11,993 nucleotides of DNA from DATDYW01 sp044375695 (GTDB taxonomy: Bacteria; Patescibacteriota; Minisyncoccia; Phycocordibacterales; JAACPR01). Location: NCBI GenBank assembly GCA_044375695.1, contig JBILMG010000026.1:1-11993 (forward strand), read 5' to 3'. Positions within the stretch are counted from its first letter, which is position 1, and each line of letters starts with the position of its first letter. Below the pieces are notes generated by a model. The model did no database searches. It had not been told where the DNA came from and saw only the letters and a program-made list of their open reading frames with translations. A program made the translations under genes and the position numbers. Shown piece by piece: positions 6,205 to 11,993 of the stretch.

Positions 6205-6249
6205 ATGCGGCAAAAGCTGCATAGATCCACTCAAAACCGAAAACTATGA
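6205..6249 (+). CDS. Possible 14-codon leader peptide overlapping the NUDIX start
   Basis: ATG 6205 opens a frame encoding MRQKLHRSTQNRKL and ends at TGA 6247-6249, which overlaps the downstream start as ATGA. With the 17-base spacer promoter reading, the ATG lies only 9 bases after the -10 box, the same geometry as the minus-strand gene at 203. Basic, 14 residues, no known family. It may be chance; if translated it would couple translation to the NUDIX gene. Confidence 0.25.
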   Translation: MRQKLHRSTQNRKL

Positions 6250-6962
6250 AAAAAGTCGTCATCAGCGGCACCGATGTGCCCGTGTCAGGAACCGGAGTTA
6301 GCGAAGACCAGCTCGACCACGCGCTCGCGTCGTCGGTGCTCGGACGCTGGCTCAGATCCATGGAAAAGTTCGCCGCCACCTACCCGGTGGAGAGCATCGA
6401 GGTCACCGCCGTCGATTACCGCGGCCGACCAGGGCCCACAATGGTCATGTTCGTCCGCCTCCGCATCAAAGCGGCCAACGCGCCGTTCGCCCAAATTGTT
6501 GAGCTCCGCGGCGACACCGTCGTGATGCTTCCCGTTTTCCGCTCCGAGGGCCGAGACTACACCGTCCTCGTCATTCAGCCGCGGATCGCGGTTGGCGACA
6601 CGGCTCTCGTCGAGGTGCCTGCGGGCATGGTCGATGGCGGCACGTTTGCCGGCGCCGTGGCTCACGAGCTCGAAGAAGAGCTGGGGATGACGTTTTCGGT
6701 CGAGGAGCTCATCGAGCTCAGCCCCGAAACCATTCTCTTCTCTCCCGGTCTTCTCGATGAAGGCGCGCGTTTCTACGCCGTCGTCCGCGAGATGGGCCGA
6801 GAAGAACTGACCACGCTCCAGGGAAAGGCTACCGGCCTCGTCGAAGAAGGTGAGAAAATCACGCTGCACGTCGTGCCGCTCGATGAACTCCTTTCGCACA
6901 CGCGGGACGGCAAAGCGCTCATCGCGCTTGCCCTCTATAATGCCCACCTGGCCAAGAAATAG
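6246..6962 (+). CDS. NUDIX hydrolase, ADP-sugar diphosphatase-like
   Basis: The protein has 238 residues. It should cleave a nucleoside diphosphate-sugar (ADP-ribose or ADP-glucose type) to NMP and sugar phosphate in the cytoplasm. The Nudix box is at 127-148: GMVDGG...AVAHELEEELGM. The metal-binding core HELEEELG keeps E141, E144 and E145, but the canonical Arg is His140 and the upstream Glu is replaced by Gly with a one-residue shortening. The surrounding pattern LVEVPAGMVD-GG-TFAGAVAHE, the preceding VFRSEGRDYTVLVIQPRIAVG, and the N-terminal helix LDHALASSVLGRWL with VDYRGRPGP resemble plant NUDX14-type ADP-sugar diphosphatases as I recall them. ATG 6246 lacks a Shine-Dalgarno sequence. 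The gene is followed after 55 A-rich bases by the nucleoside hydrolase-like gene, so the two probably form an operon for nucleotide-sugar/nucleoside breakdown. Confidence 0.88.
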   Translation: MKKVVISGTDVPVSGTGVSEDQLDHALASSVLGRWLRSMEKFAATYPVESIEVTAVDYRGRPGPTMVMFVRLRIKAANAPFAQIVELRGDTVVMLPVFRSEGRDYTVLVIQPRIAVGDTALVEVPAGMVDGGTFAGAVAHELEEELGMTFSVEELIELSPETILFSPGLLDEGARFYAVVREMGREELTTLQGKATGLVEEGEKITLHVVPLDELLSHTRDGKALIALALYNAHLAKK

Positions 6963-7017
6963 GCCGCTGCAAAAAGAACAACAAAAACGAAAACGAAAAA
7001 TAAAAAGGCAAAAATAC

Positions 7018-8067
7018 ATGAAAAAACGCATCATCATCATCGGCGACTTCCTCAAAGACCTCGACGACGAGCACACGCTCGCCCTCCTGTCTGGCATTCT
7101 CAAGCGCGACGCATCTCTGGAGCTTGCCTGCGTTATCGGCAACCTGGCCCCCGCGATGCTCCGCGCCCAAGGCGCCAAAGGAACGCTGCAGCAGCTCGGC
7201 CTCGGGCATGTCCCGGTCGGCGTCGGCTCTGCTGTGTTTGAGGGGAAGGTTCACCCGTACGAATCTGCTGTGCCGTATCTCGCCGGTGAGTCCGAGGTGG
7301 ACCCTGACGGCCTCGCCCTCCTGGTCAAAACCCTTGAGTCATCCGAAGACGGCCAGGTCATTCTCGTGCTGCAGTCTGGGTTTACCGATGCGGCAGACCT
7401 GCTCCGCGGCCACGCCGCTCTGTGCGTCAGCAAAATCTCTTCGGTGGCCATGATGGCTGGCGTGGTGACAGCTGACGAAAAGGTGAAGCTGGATGACGAG
7501 GGATTCATCTCTCCGAACAACGCCAACAACATCACGTTCGATTCCGAGTCCGGCGCATTCGTTTACCGCACGCTGCAAGATCTTGGCATCCCCATGGTCA
7601 TCACCACGCGTGACAGCGCCTACGCCTGCCAGATCCCTTTCACGGTTTACGACCAGATGGAGGCTACCGGCAATCCGGTCGGCGCGTGCCTTAAGGGGCG
7701 CCAGAAGCCTTCCCTCCAGGGTCTCTGGGAAGCCGCCTGTTCTGAGTCTGGATCCAAAATTCGCGGCACGCTTCCCGACGACCGTAACCGCGGCTGGTTC
7801 GTGAAGGTGTTCTGCGGCGGGAAAGACCCTGGCATTGGTGACGGCGAAGACATCTGGCCTTTTGTGGGGGCATTCAACCTCTACGATCCGGTCAATCTTG
7901 TCGCGGCGATTCCATCGCTGCGCGAGGAATATTTCGCCCCTGATCTCGTTGAGGTCAAAGGTGTCGGCCACCTGGTCATCGGTGTTTCCTCTGGCCGTCA
8001 CGGCCTCAAGGATGTCGACGGTCTCCGCCGCTTCCTGGTTGAGACGGAGGTTTCCGGCCTGTCCTGA
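7018..8067 (+). CDS. Nucleoside hydrolase-like protein (atypical IUNH fold)
   Basis: The protein has 349 residues. The frame is open from 6850, but that part overlaps the NUDIX gene, so ATG 7018 is the start. The N-terminus KKRIIIIGDFLKDLDDEHTLALLSGIL (2-28) matches the first beta strand plus Asp cluster of inosine-uridine nucleoside hydrolases, but the usual D-x-D-x-G-x-DD is rearranged to D10-x3-D14-x-D16-D17. Other family landmarks are AMMAGVV (144-150, cf. MMGGAV), NNANNITFD (167-175, cf. EFN...D) and LYDPVNLVAA (288-297, D290 matching the last Ca-binding Asp). Family members hydrolyse the N-glycosidic bond of ribonucleosides to base and ribose. The altered Asp cluster and the insert around 215-270 suggest a different substrate. 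It is in an operon with the NUDIX enzyme and ends at a strong terminator. Confidence 0.75.
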   Translation: MKKRIIIIGDFLKDLDDEHTLALLSGILKRDASLELACVIGNLAPAMLRAQGAKGTLQQLGLGHVPVGVGSAVFEGKVHPYESAVPYLAGESEVDPDGLALLVKTLESSEDGQVILVLQSGFTDAADLLRGHAALCVSKISSVAMMAGVVTADEKVKLDDEGFISPNNANNITFDSESGAFVYRTLQDLGIPMVITTRDSAYACQIPFTVYDQMEATGNPVGACLKGRQKPSLQGLWEAACSESGSKIRGTLPDDRNRGWFVKVFCGGKDPGIGDGEDIWPFVGAFNLYDPVNLVAAIPSLREEYFAPDLVEVKGVGHLVIGVSSGRHGLKDVDGLRRFLVETEVSGLS

Positions 8068-8086
8068 TCGCTGACTGAAAAAATTC

Positions 8087-8120
8087 GGCGCCCGCACCTC
8101 GCGGGCGCCTTTTCTTTTTC
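8087..8120 (+). terminator. Terminator after the NUDIX/nucleoside hydrolase operon
   Basis: A perfect 9-bp stem GGCGCCCGC/GCGGGCGCC (8087-8095/8101-8109) with loop ACCTC is followed by TTTTCTTTTTC. Confidence 0.95.
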
Positions 8121-8156
8121 TCCTGCGGCACTTCCCGAACCTTCATTTTTCGGCTA

Positions 8157-8162
8157 TACAAT
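8157..8162 (+). promoter_or_regulatory. -10 element for a leaderless mRNA (8169 gene)
   Basis: TACAAT (8157-8162; overlapping TATACA at 8155-8160) is followed by exactly 6 bases and then GTG 8169, so the start codon coincides with the expected transcription start. No convincing -35 is seen (TTCCCG 8132-8137 at 19 bases at best). Confidence 0.5.
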
Positions 8163-8168
8163 CGGCCT

Positions 8169-8660
8169 GTGAAAAAGAAAATCTTCGCCGCCGTAATCGT
8201 CCTGCTCGCCGTTGTCGCGACCGCCTATTCCTACCGTCAGGGTGGGGAAGCGACCGTTCCCCCGGTGACGCCAGCGGCCACTTCGACCGCGGCTACCTCA
8301 ACCCCTGCCACCTCAACGTCCGTCGTTAAGCCGGTTCCCGTGAAGCCGGTAACCCCGACTCCGGCCTACGTCGGCCGCCCGCAGTTCATCGCTGGTCCGG
8401 TCGCGTCGCTCACGAGCGACGGCTTCGTCATTCGCATCAGCGCCGAGAAGAGCCGAAACATCGTCACCGACGGAAACACCCTGTTCCGCCGCTACTCCGA
8501 GGACGGCGCAGTTCTCGAGATCATGCCCGCCTCGGACGTCGTGCCCGGCATGAGCGTCCGCGTTGTCGGCACCTCGACCCCGAGCGGCGCGACCTGGGCC
8601 GCCAAGGTGACGACCGGTAAGGCGGCCGCCACCACGACCGCGCAGACGATCACGCTCTAG
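8169..8660 (+). CDS. Anchored exported protein with DUF5666-like domain
   Basis: The protein has 163 residues and starts at GTG. Residues 1-21 (KKK then IFAAVIVLLAVVATAYS) form a signal peptide or anchor. Residues 27-66 are a Pro/Thr/Ser/Ala low-complexity linker (TSTAATSTPATSTSVVKPVPVKPVTPTP), typical of surface stalks. Residues 70-148 look like a small beta barrel: QFIAGPVASLTSDGFVIRI, a middle segment with VTDGNTLFRRY, then PASDVVPGMSVRVVGTSTPSG. The pattern 'G-x-V-x-S-h-T-x-D-G-F-x-I' and 'A-S-D-h-x-x-G-x-x-V-x-V-V-G-T' resembles DUF5666-type domains, whose molecular role is unknown. A Thr/Ala-rich tail ends it. No Shine-Dalgarno sequence or leader is visible; TACAAT ends 6 bases before GTG. 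It is followed 61 bases later by yciB without a clear terminator. Confidence 0.8.
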   Translation: MKKKIFAAVIVLLAVVATAYSYRQGGEATVPPVTPAATSTAATSTPATSTSVVKPVPVKPVTPTPAYVGRPQFIAGPVASLTSDGFVIRISAEKSRNIVTDGNTLFRRYSEDGAVLEIMPASDVVPGMSVRVVGTSTPSGATWAAKVTTGKAAATTTAQTITL

Positions 8661-8709
8661 CGAGCCTGCCGTGCCAGGCCAGTTTCCCGGGCTTCGGCTA
8701 CCGCGCTGC

Positions 8710-8715
8710 TAGAAT
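8710..8715 (+). promoter_or_regulatory. -10 element for a leaderless mRNA (yciB)
   Basis: TAGAAT (8710-8715) is followed by exactly 6 bases and GTG 8722, the same geometry as at 8157-8169. The -35 is poor (TTTCCC 8683-8688 at 21 bases). Confidence 0.5.
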
Positions 8716-8721
8716 CCGGGC

Positions 8722-9315
8722 GTGTCCCCGAAAATACTCCTTCACCTCGCCATTGAGTTCGGGCCTATCCTCATCTTCTCGGCGATTTCGGGCTACGTCG
8801 GCTTTCTGCCGGCGGTCGCCGTTTTCGTGGCGCTCACCGCGCTCGCCCTCGTCGCGGCGTTCGTCGAGAGCCGTCGCATCGCCTGGTTCCCGCTGATCGT
8901 CGGGGTCATCGTGCTCGGCTTCGGCTTCCTCGCGCTCGCGCTCGCGGACCCATTCTTCTTCATCATCAAAGACACGCTCTACAACGGCGCGTTCGCCCTG
9001 GTGCTCTTCGCCGGCCTCGCGTTCCGCCGGCCGCTCCTTCGGCCGCTCTTCGGCGACCTCTTCGCCATGACCGACCGCGGCTGGACAACCCTCACCTGGC
9101 GCTGGGCAACCATGTTCGCCCTGCTCACCGCGGCGAACGAGATCGCCCGCGCGCTCCTGTCGGACGAGGCGTGGGTCGGCTACAAGGTGCTGGCTACGGT
9201 CGCGACCGCGGCCTTCGCCCTGTACCAGTTCCGGCTGTCGCGCGCCGAGCGCCTGCCAGGCTCGAGCCCGTGGGGCATGCGACTGAACGCGCCGCACGGG
9301 GACATTGTTCCTTAA
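8722..9315 (+). CDS. yciB: YciB/IspZ inner-membrane septation-family protein
   Basis: The protein has 197 residues, close to the family's usual ~180. YciB/IspZ is a cytoplasmic-membrane protein linked to septation, envelope synthesis and intracellular division phenotypes; its biochemical activity is not settled. The recognisable family features are the N-terminal IEFGPILIFSAISGYVGF (11-28), a helix ending ESRRIAWFPLIVGVIVLGFGFLAL (49-72) matching the family's 'R-I-P-P-M-P-L-h' turn, DPFFFIIKDTLYNGAFALVLF (76-96, cf. D-E-x-F-I-K-x-K-P-T), RRPLLRPLFG (102-111), and DRGWTTLTWRWATMFALLTAANEIAR (118-143, cf. W-R-K-L-T-x-R-W-x-x-F...N-E). Five hydrophobic helices are expected. The start is GTG 8722 with TAGAAT just upstream. 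The C-terminal ~25 residues (ERLPGSSPWGMRLNAPHGDIVP) extend past the usual end. The gene converges on the minus-strand PRTase-like gene. Confidence 0.93.
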   Translation: MSPKILLHLAIEFGPILIFSAISGYVGFLPAVAVFVALTALALVAAFVESRRIAWFPLIVGVIVLGFGFLALALADPFFFIIKDTLYNGAFALVLFAGLAFRRPLLRPLFGDLFAMTDRGWTTLTWRWATMFALLTAANEIARALLSDEAWVGYKVLATVATAAFALYQFRLSRAERLPGSSPWGMRLNAPHGDIVP

Positions 9316-9332
9316 GGCGGGGCAGCGAGGGC

Positions 9333-9366
9333 AAAAGAAAACCGCCCGCGCCTTTGGCGCGGGCGG
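9333..9366 (-). terminator. Terminator of the minus-strand PRTase-like gene
   Basis: A perfect 11-bp GC stem CCGCCCGCGCC/GGCGCGGGCGG (9342-9352/9356-9366) has a TTT/AAA loop; on the minus strand it is followed by TTTTCTTTT. On the plus strand the bases after the stem are GAAGTT, so it would not be a good yciB terminator unless pausing suffices. Confidence 0.9.
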
Positions 9367-9370
9367 GAAG

Positions 9371-10402
9371 TTAGGAGAGCATCTCAAGGTCGCCGTCGAG
9401 CACGTCCAGGATCCGAACGTCGACGTTCGGGAACTCCTTGAAGCTGCCGCCGCGAATGACCGGATAGCCAACCGCGGGGTAGCAGCCAAGCAGATCGCAG
9501 AAGCGAACCTGACGTCCGTTGATGCGCTCGATTTCGGCGAAGATGCCCCGCGTGAGCTTCAGGCACTCTACGCTGAATTGGTGAGCCGCTAAGCCTGCCG
9601 GGATGCTCGCCCAGTCTGCTGGGTTTGCGTACGGGAGGATGTAGGGCATCGACAGATTTCCGCCGGTCGGCGTGTGCAGCGCGTGGAGGCTCGACTGCAC
9701 CGAAATCCCCACCACGCGGCCGCAGTTGGGCACGAAGGGGAAGAAGTCGTGCGTCGGCATCCAGTCCACCGGGTTCTCGAGTCGGTGAGAGCACAGCACC
9801 TCGCCCTCGAAGTTCTGAGCAATCGTTTTGGCCGCCTCGGGGAAGAGAATTCCCATCACGATAGCCACCACGTGCACGCCGCAGGTCTTGAGCTCCTGGA
9901 GCGTCTGGCAGAGGGTTGCCCCGGTGAAGGATCCGTCTTCGACGATGATTACGCGCTGTCCTCCGAGGGCCGCCGCGAGCCGGCGGACCTGGCTGGAGAG
10001 AATCGGGTGCCCTGGTCGCCCAGAGATTCCGAGAATCTTGCCGTCCATGTCGACCACGCGGTTAATCTGCAGGCAGAGGCCGCCGGTGTCGTACGTGACG
10101 AGCGGCGCCGTCGAGACGACGCGGGCGTCCGGGTGGCGCTGCCTCATTTCGTGAACGCGCGCGGCGAGGCTGTCGCAGAGATCGGCGAAGGGGATGCTCA
10201 CGACCGAAAAGCCGGTCCCGGTGAGCGCCCGATCAACCGACTGTCGGAGCTTCGTCTCTACGTCTTCGACGAAGGACGCGCTGGGTGGCCGAAGCTCGAG
10301 ACGTTTGAAGGCGTCGAGGGCGTGCCCGAGGCTAGTGGTGAGCACGTACTCCGTGCCCGAGTGGTGGCCGACGGTGTCGGCTGGCGAGGATTGGTCTGTC
10401 AT
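9371..10402 (-). CDS. Phosphoribosyltransferase-like protein with C-terminal extension
   Basis: The protein has 343 residues. Residues 151-164 carry the type I PRTase PRPP-binding signature: four hydrophobics, acidic pair E155-D156, then GSFTGATL with T160, G161 and T163 forming the phosphate loop. The core spans about 95-205, with the strand VVSTAPLVTYDTGGLCLQINRVVD before it and VHVVAIVMGILFP after it. Such enzymes transfer the ribose phosphate of PRPP to a base. The ~140-residue C-terminus (HDFFPFVPNCGRVVGIS, SLHALHTPTGGNLSMPYILPYANPADWASIP, FCDLLGCYPAVGYPVIRGGS) is longer than in simple purine or pyrimidine PRTases and I do not recognise it. The substrate is unknown. It is divergent from the nucleoside hydrolase at 10567, which would release the bases such an enzyme consumes. 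The leader is A/C-rich with no Shine-Dalgarno sequence. Confidence 0.75.
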   Translation of the reverse strand: MTDQSSPADTVGHHSGTEYVLTTSLGHALDAFKRLELRPPSASFVEDVETKLRQSVDRALTGTGFSVVSIPFADLCDSLAARVHEMRQRHPDARVVSTAPLVTYDTGGLCLQINRVVDMDGKILGISGRPGHPILSSQVRRLAAALGGQRVIIVEDGSFTGATLCQTLQELKTCGVHVVAIVMGILFPEAAKTIAQNFEGEVLCSHRLENPVDWMPTHDFFPFVPNCGRVVGISVQSSLHALHTPTGGNLSMPYILPYANPADWASIPAGLAAHQFSVECLKLTRGIFAEIERINGRQVRFCDLLGCYPAVGYPVIRGGSFKEFPNVDVRILDVLDGDLEMLS

Positions 10403-10483
10403 AGGTTTTGGGGTATTTGGTTTTGGTGGCGATTTTCATTTTTGACGGAACTGGCGGGCGAGAATCGACGGCCGGTTTGGGGC

Positions 10484-10514
10484 AACATACTGTTCTAGCT
10501 AAAAACGTTGTCAA
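10484..10514 (-). promoter_or_regulatory. Promoter for the PRTase-like gene
   Basis: On the minus strand: TTGACA (10514-10509), a 19-base spacer, and TATGTT (10489-10484); CAGTAT (10492-10487) at 16 bases is an alternative. This gives a leader of about 75 bases ending in repeated CCAAAACC-type sequence before ATG 10402. Confidence 0.5.
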
Positions 10515-10516
10515 TC

Positions 10517-10545
10517 TTGCGAATTTACTTGGCGCGTGTGATATT
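10517..10545 (+). promoter_or_regulatory. Promoter for the nucleoside hydrolase/HAD operon
   Basis: TTGCGA (10517-10522), a 17-base spacer and GATATT (10540-10545) with an extended -10 (TGT just before it). Start near 10552 leaves a leader of about 15 bases. Its -35 begins two bases from the minus-strand TTGACA, so the two promoters are back to back. Confidence 0.45.
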
Positions 10546-10566
10546 CCGGCTCGCCACCATCTCCCC

Positions 10567-11496
10567 ATGAACGAAAGCACCGAAACTTCGCGCCCGTGCA
10601 TCGTGAGCGTCGACACCGGCGTCGACGACGCGCTGGCGCTCCTGCTCGCGTCGCGGCTCGACCGCTCGCGCGTTGTCGCCGTAACCGTTTCGGGCGGCAA
10701 CGTCACCCGCGACGAAGCGCTGCGCAATACCCGCGCGGTGCTCGCCCTTGCGGGCTGGGACGTGCCTGTTTTTTCGGGTGCCACCACCCCGATTTCCCGC
10801 GACTCTTACGTGTACGCCTACGACTACCACGGCGGCAACGGGCTCTGCGACGTGGGCCTCCCCGAGGGCGCCGAAGCCTCGCCTGAGCCGGCCGCCGAGG
10901 CCATCGTCCGAATTTCGCGCGAGCTTGGCGTTATCGATTTCGTCTGCCTCGACGCGCCGACCAACCTGGCGCAGGCGCTCGAGCTCGACCCGTCGCTCGC
11001 CGGCCGCCTCGGGCGCGTCGTCATGATGGGCGGCGCCGTCGATGTGCCAGGCAACCAGACCGCACACGCCGAGTTCAACTTTTTCCAGGATCCTGGTGCC
11101 GTCGCCCGCGTCTTTGGCTGCGGCGCGCCAATCTTCCTGGTGCCGCTCGACGTCACGAACGCCTGCTTCGTCGACGAGGCCGATGTGGCGCCGCTCGCGG
11201 GGGAGGGGGCTATCGGCGCTTTTTTGGCCGAGGCTGTGCGCAACTGGTACGGCTTCTTCGGCCGCCCCAAGGAGCGTCGCTTCGAGCTGTACGACCCGCT
11301 CGCGCTCGGCTGGGCTCTCGACGGTCAGTTCCTCGAGTTCGAGCGCGCGCCGCTCGGCGTTGTCGAGTCTGGCGACGAGGCCGGCCGCATCGTTCGCGGC
11401 GGGCCTTTCAACATTTCTTTCGCGAAGCGCGTCGATGCGGCGGGGTTCGTCCGCTTCTTTTTCCAGACCATCTTCTCTGGCTATGGGCGGCGCTAG
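10567..11496 (+). CDS. Inosine/uridine-type nucleoside hydrolase
   Basis: The protein has 309 residues, the usual size for the IUNH family, which hydrolyses ribonucleosides to base and ribose in the cytoplasm. The frame is open from 10408, but that stretch overlaps the divergent promoters, so ATG 10567 is preferred. Motifs in order: IVSVDTGVDDALALL (12-26), YDYHGGNGLCDVGLP (85-99, cf. HGxDGLG), LDAPTNLAQAL (128-138, cf. GPLTNLA), VVMMGGAVDVPGN (151-163), AEFNFFQDP (168-176; E169, N171, D175), PLDVTN (193-198) and YDPLALGWAL (242-251; D243 matches the last Ca-binding Asp). Two oddities: the first motif lacks the 'DP' of DTDPGIDD, removing one Ca-coordinating Asp, and the catalytic-site His before DPLA is Tyr242. 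It overlaps the HAD gene by 14 bases. Confidence 0.9.
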   Translation: MNESTETSRPCIVSVDTGVDDALALLLASRLDRSRVVAVTVSGGNVTRDEALRNTRAVLALAGWDVPVFSGATTPISRDSYVYAYDYHGGNGLCDVGLPEGAEASPEPAAEAIVRISRELGVIDFVCLDAPTNLAQALELDPSLAGRLGRVVMMGGAVDVPGNQTAHAEFNFFQDPGAVARVFGCGAPIFLVPLDVTNACFVDEADVAPLAGEGAIGAFLAEAVRNWYGFFGRPKERRFELYDPLALGWALDGQFLEFERAPLGVVESGDEAGRIVRGGPFNISFAKRVDAAGFVRFFFQTIFSGYGRR

Positions 11497-11993
11497 CGAC
11501 TTTCCGATTCGCGCGCTCGTCCTCTCTGACCTGGACGGGACCCTCATCGATCAGCGCTACGAGCTGACGGTTTCCCCCGAGGACCTTCGCGCTGCCGTCC
11601 GTGAAGTTTCGGCTGCCGGCGGCCTCGTGGGCGTGAGCTCGGATTCGTCGCTCGAGCGAATCGCCAGATTCTCCCTCGGGCAAGGTTTGGTTGGCCCAAT
11701 TGTCGCCGAGCGCGGCGCGGTTTGGGCTCCTTCGCCAGACGGCCTAGAGGAAGCGGCTACCTCCCGTCCCGATGCCGCGAGCTTCTCCCGCGCCCGAGAC
11801 ATTTTTGTGTCCGCGCTCGAATCTGACCCAACGGTCATGCTCGAGGTGGGCGACGTCAATCGTCGATCCCGCGATCTGCTCGGCGCCAGGGTCGACGCAG
11901 GTTTCGGTCGCGTCGTTTTGGTGAACGGCGAGCGTCGCGGCAGCCTCTCTTTCTACGGTTTTGTTTCCCGCGACGGCGCGTGGGCCATTGACC
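11483..11993 (+). CDS. HAD-superfamily hydrolase, partial (3' end outside window)
   Basis: 170 residues are visible and the frame is open at the right edge. LVLSDLDGTLID (12-23) is HAD motif I, with D16 as nucleophile and D18 as acid/base. GGLVGVSSDSS (46-56) fits motif II with S52 as the phosphate-binding Ser, and GPIVAERGAVWAP (71-83) matches the 'P-x-I-x-E-N/R-G-A' segment of Cof/sucrose-phosphatase-type (C2 cap) HAD phosphatases. The later motifs (Lys, and the DD metal site) lie beyond the window. It is probably a sugar-phosphate or nucleotide phosphatase. ATG 11483 lies inside the end of the nucleoside hydrolase gene (14-base overlap, different frame), implying translational coupling and a shared pathway, for example dephosphorylation in nucleoside/ribose turnover. 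Confidence 0.85.
   Translation, partial: MGGASDFPIRALVLSDLDGTLIDQRYELTVSPEDLRAAVREVSAAGGLVGVSSDSSLERIARFSLGQGLVGPIVAERGAVWAPSPDGLEEAATSRPDAASFSRARDIFVSALESDPTVMLEVGDVNRRSRDLLGARVDAGFGRVVLVNGERRGSLSFYGFVSRDGAWAID

Noticed and set aside
6850..7017. N-terminal extension of the nucleoside hydrolase-like gene
   Set aside because: It overlaps the NUDIX gene and the A-rich spacer; the protein family begins at KKRIIIIGD just after ATG 7018.
10408..10566. N-terminal extension of the nucleoside hydrolase
   Set aside because: It covers both divergent promoters; the family's first strand begins about 12 residues after ATG 10567.
1..11993. CRISPR array, insertion sequence or prophage
   Set aside because: No evenly spaced direct repeats, transposase, integrase or phage structural genes are visible.

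Overview
The window is about 12 kb of GC-rich bacterial DNA using the standard bacterial code (TAA, TAG and TGA all serve as stops). It carries one tRNA-His gene and twelve protein-coding genes, two of them cut by the window ends. I see no mobile element, CRISPR array or rRNA. Several traits suggest a Patescibacteria/CPR-type genome: no gene has a convincing Shine-Dalgarno sequence, the tRNA lacks an encoded CCA, there are many short proteins with a single N-terminal anchor, and the metabolic genes look like nucleoside/nucleotide-sugar salvage rather than de novo synthesis. This placement is an inference; a high-GC lineage outside CPR is not excluded.

Layout. Positions 1-203 (minus) hold the start of a small Cys/His-rich protein. 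It is divergent from tRNA-His (318-390), which ends in a strong terminator. Positions 445-481 are a consensus promoter whose -35 box sits inside a near-perfect palindrome; it drives a small exported protein with two internal repeats (523-885). A small single-TM protein follows (1079-1456). Next comes an apparent operon of a double-domain GT4 glycosyltransferase (1585-3807) and a secreted-looking or disordered His/acid-rich protein (3840-4718), closed by a perfect-palindrome terminator. A polytopic membrane protein with a cleavable-looking N-terminus follows (4904-6100).

The second half is dominated by nucleoside and nucleotide-sugar chemistry. A NUDIX hydrolase resembling ADP-sugar diphosphatases (6246-6962) is followed by an unusual nucleoside hydrolase-like protein (7018-8067). 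After an anchored protein with a DUF5666-like domain (8169-8660) and a YciB/IspZ septation-family protein (8722-9315) comes a divergent pair: a phosphoribosyltransferase-like protein on the minus strand (9371-10402), and a nucleoside hydrolase (10567-11496) overlapping a HAD phosphatase (11483 onward) on the plus strand. Together NUDIX, N-ribosidase, PRTase and phosphatase could interconvert nucleotides, nucleosides, free bases and ribose phosphates, as expected of a host-dependent or scavenging cell.

Expression signals are unusually readable. TTGACA -35 boxes recur, nearly every unit ends in a GC hairpin plus TTTTCTTTTT-like tail, and starts fall into two classes: leaderless or nearly so (203 minus, 8169, 8722), and those preceded by A/C-rich, G-poor, SD-less leaders (523, 3840, 4904, 6246, 7018, 10402 minus).
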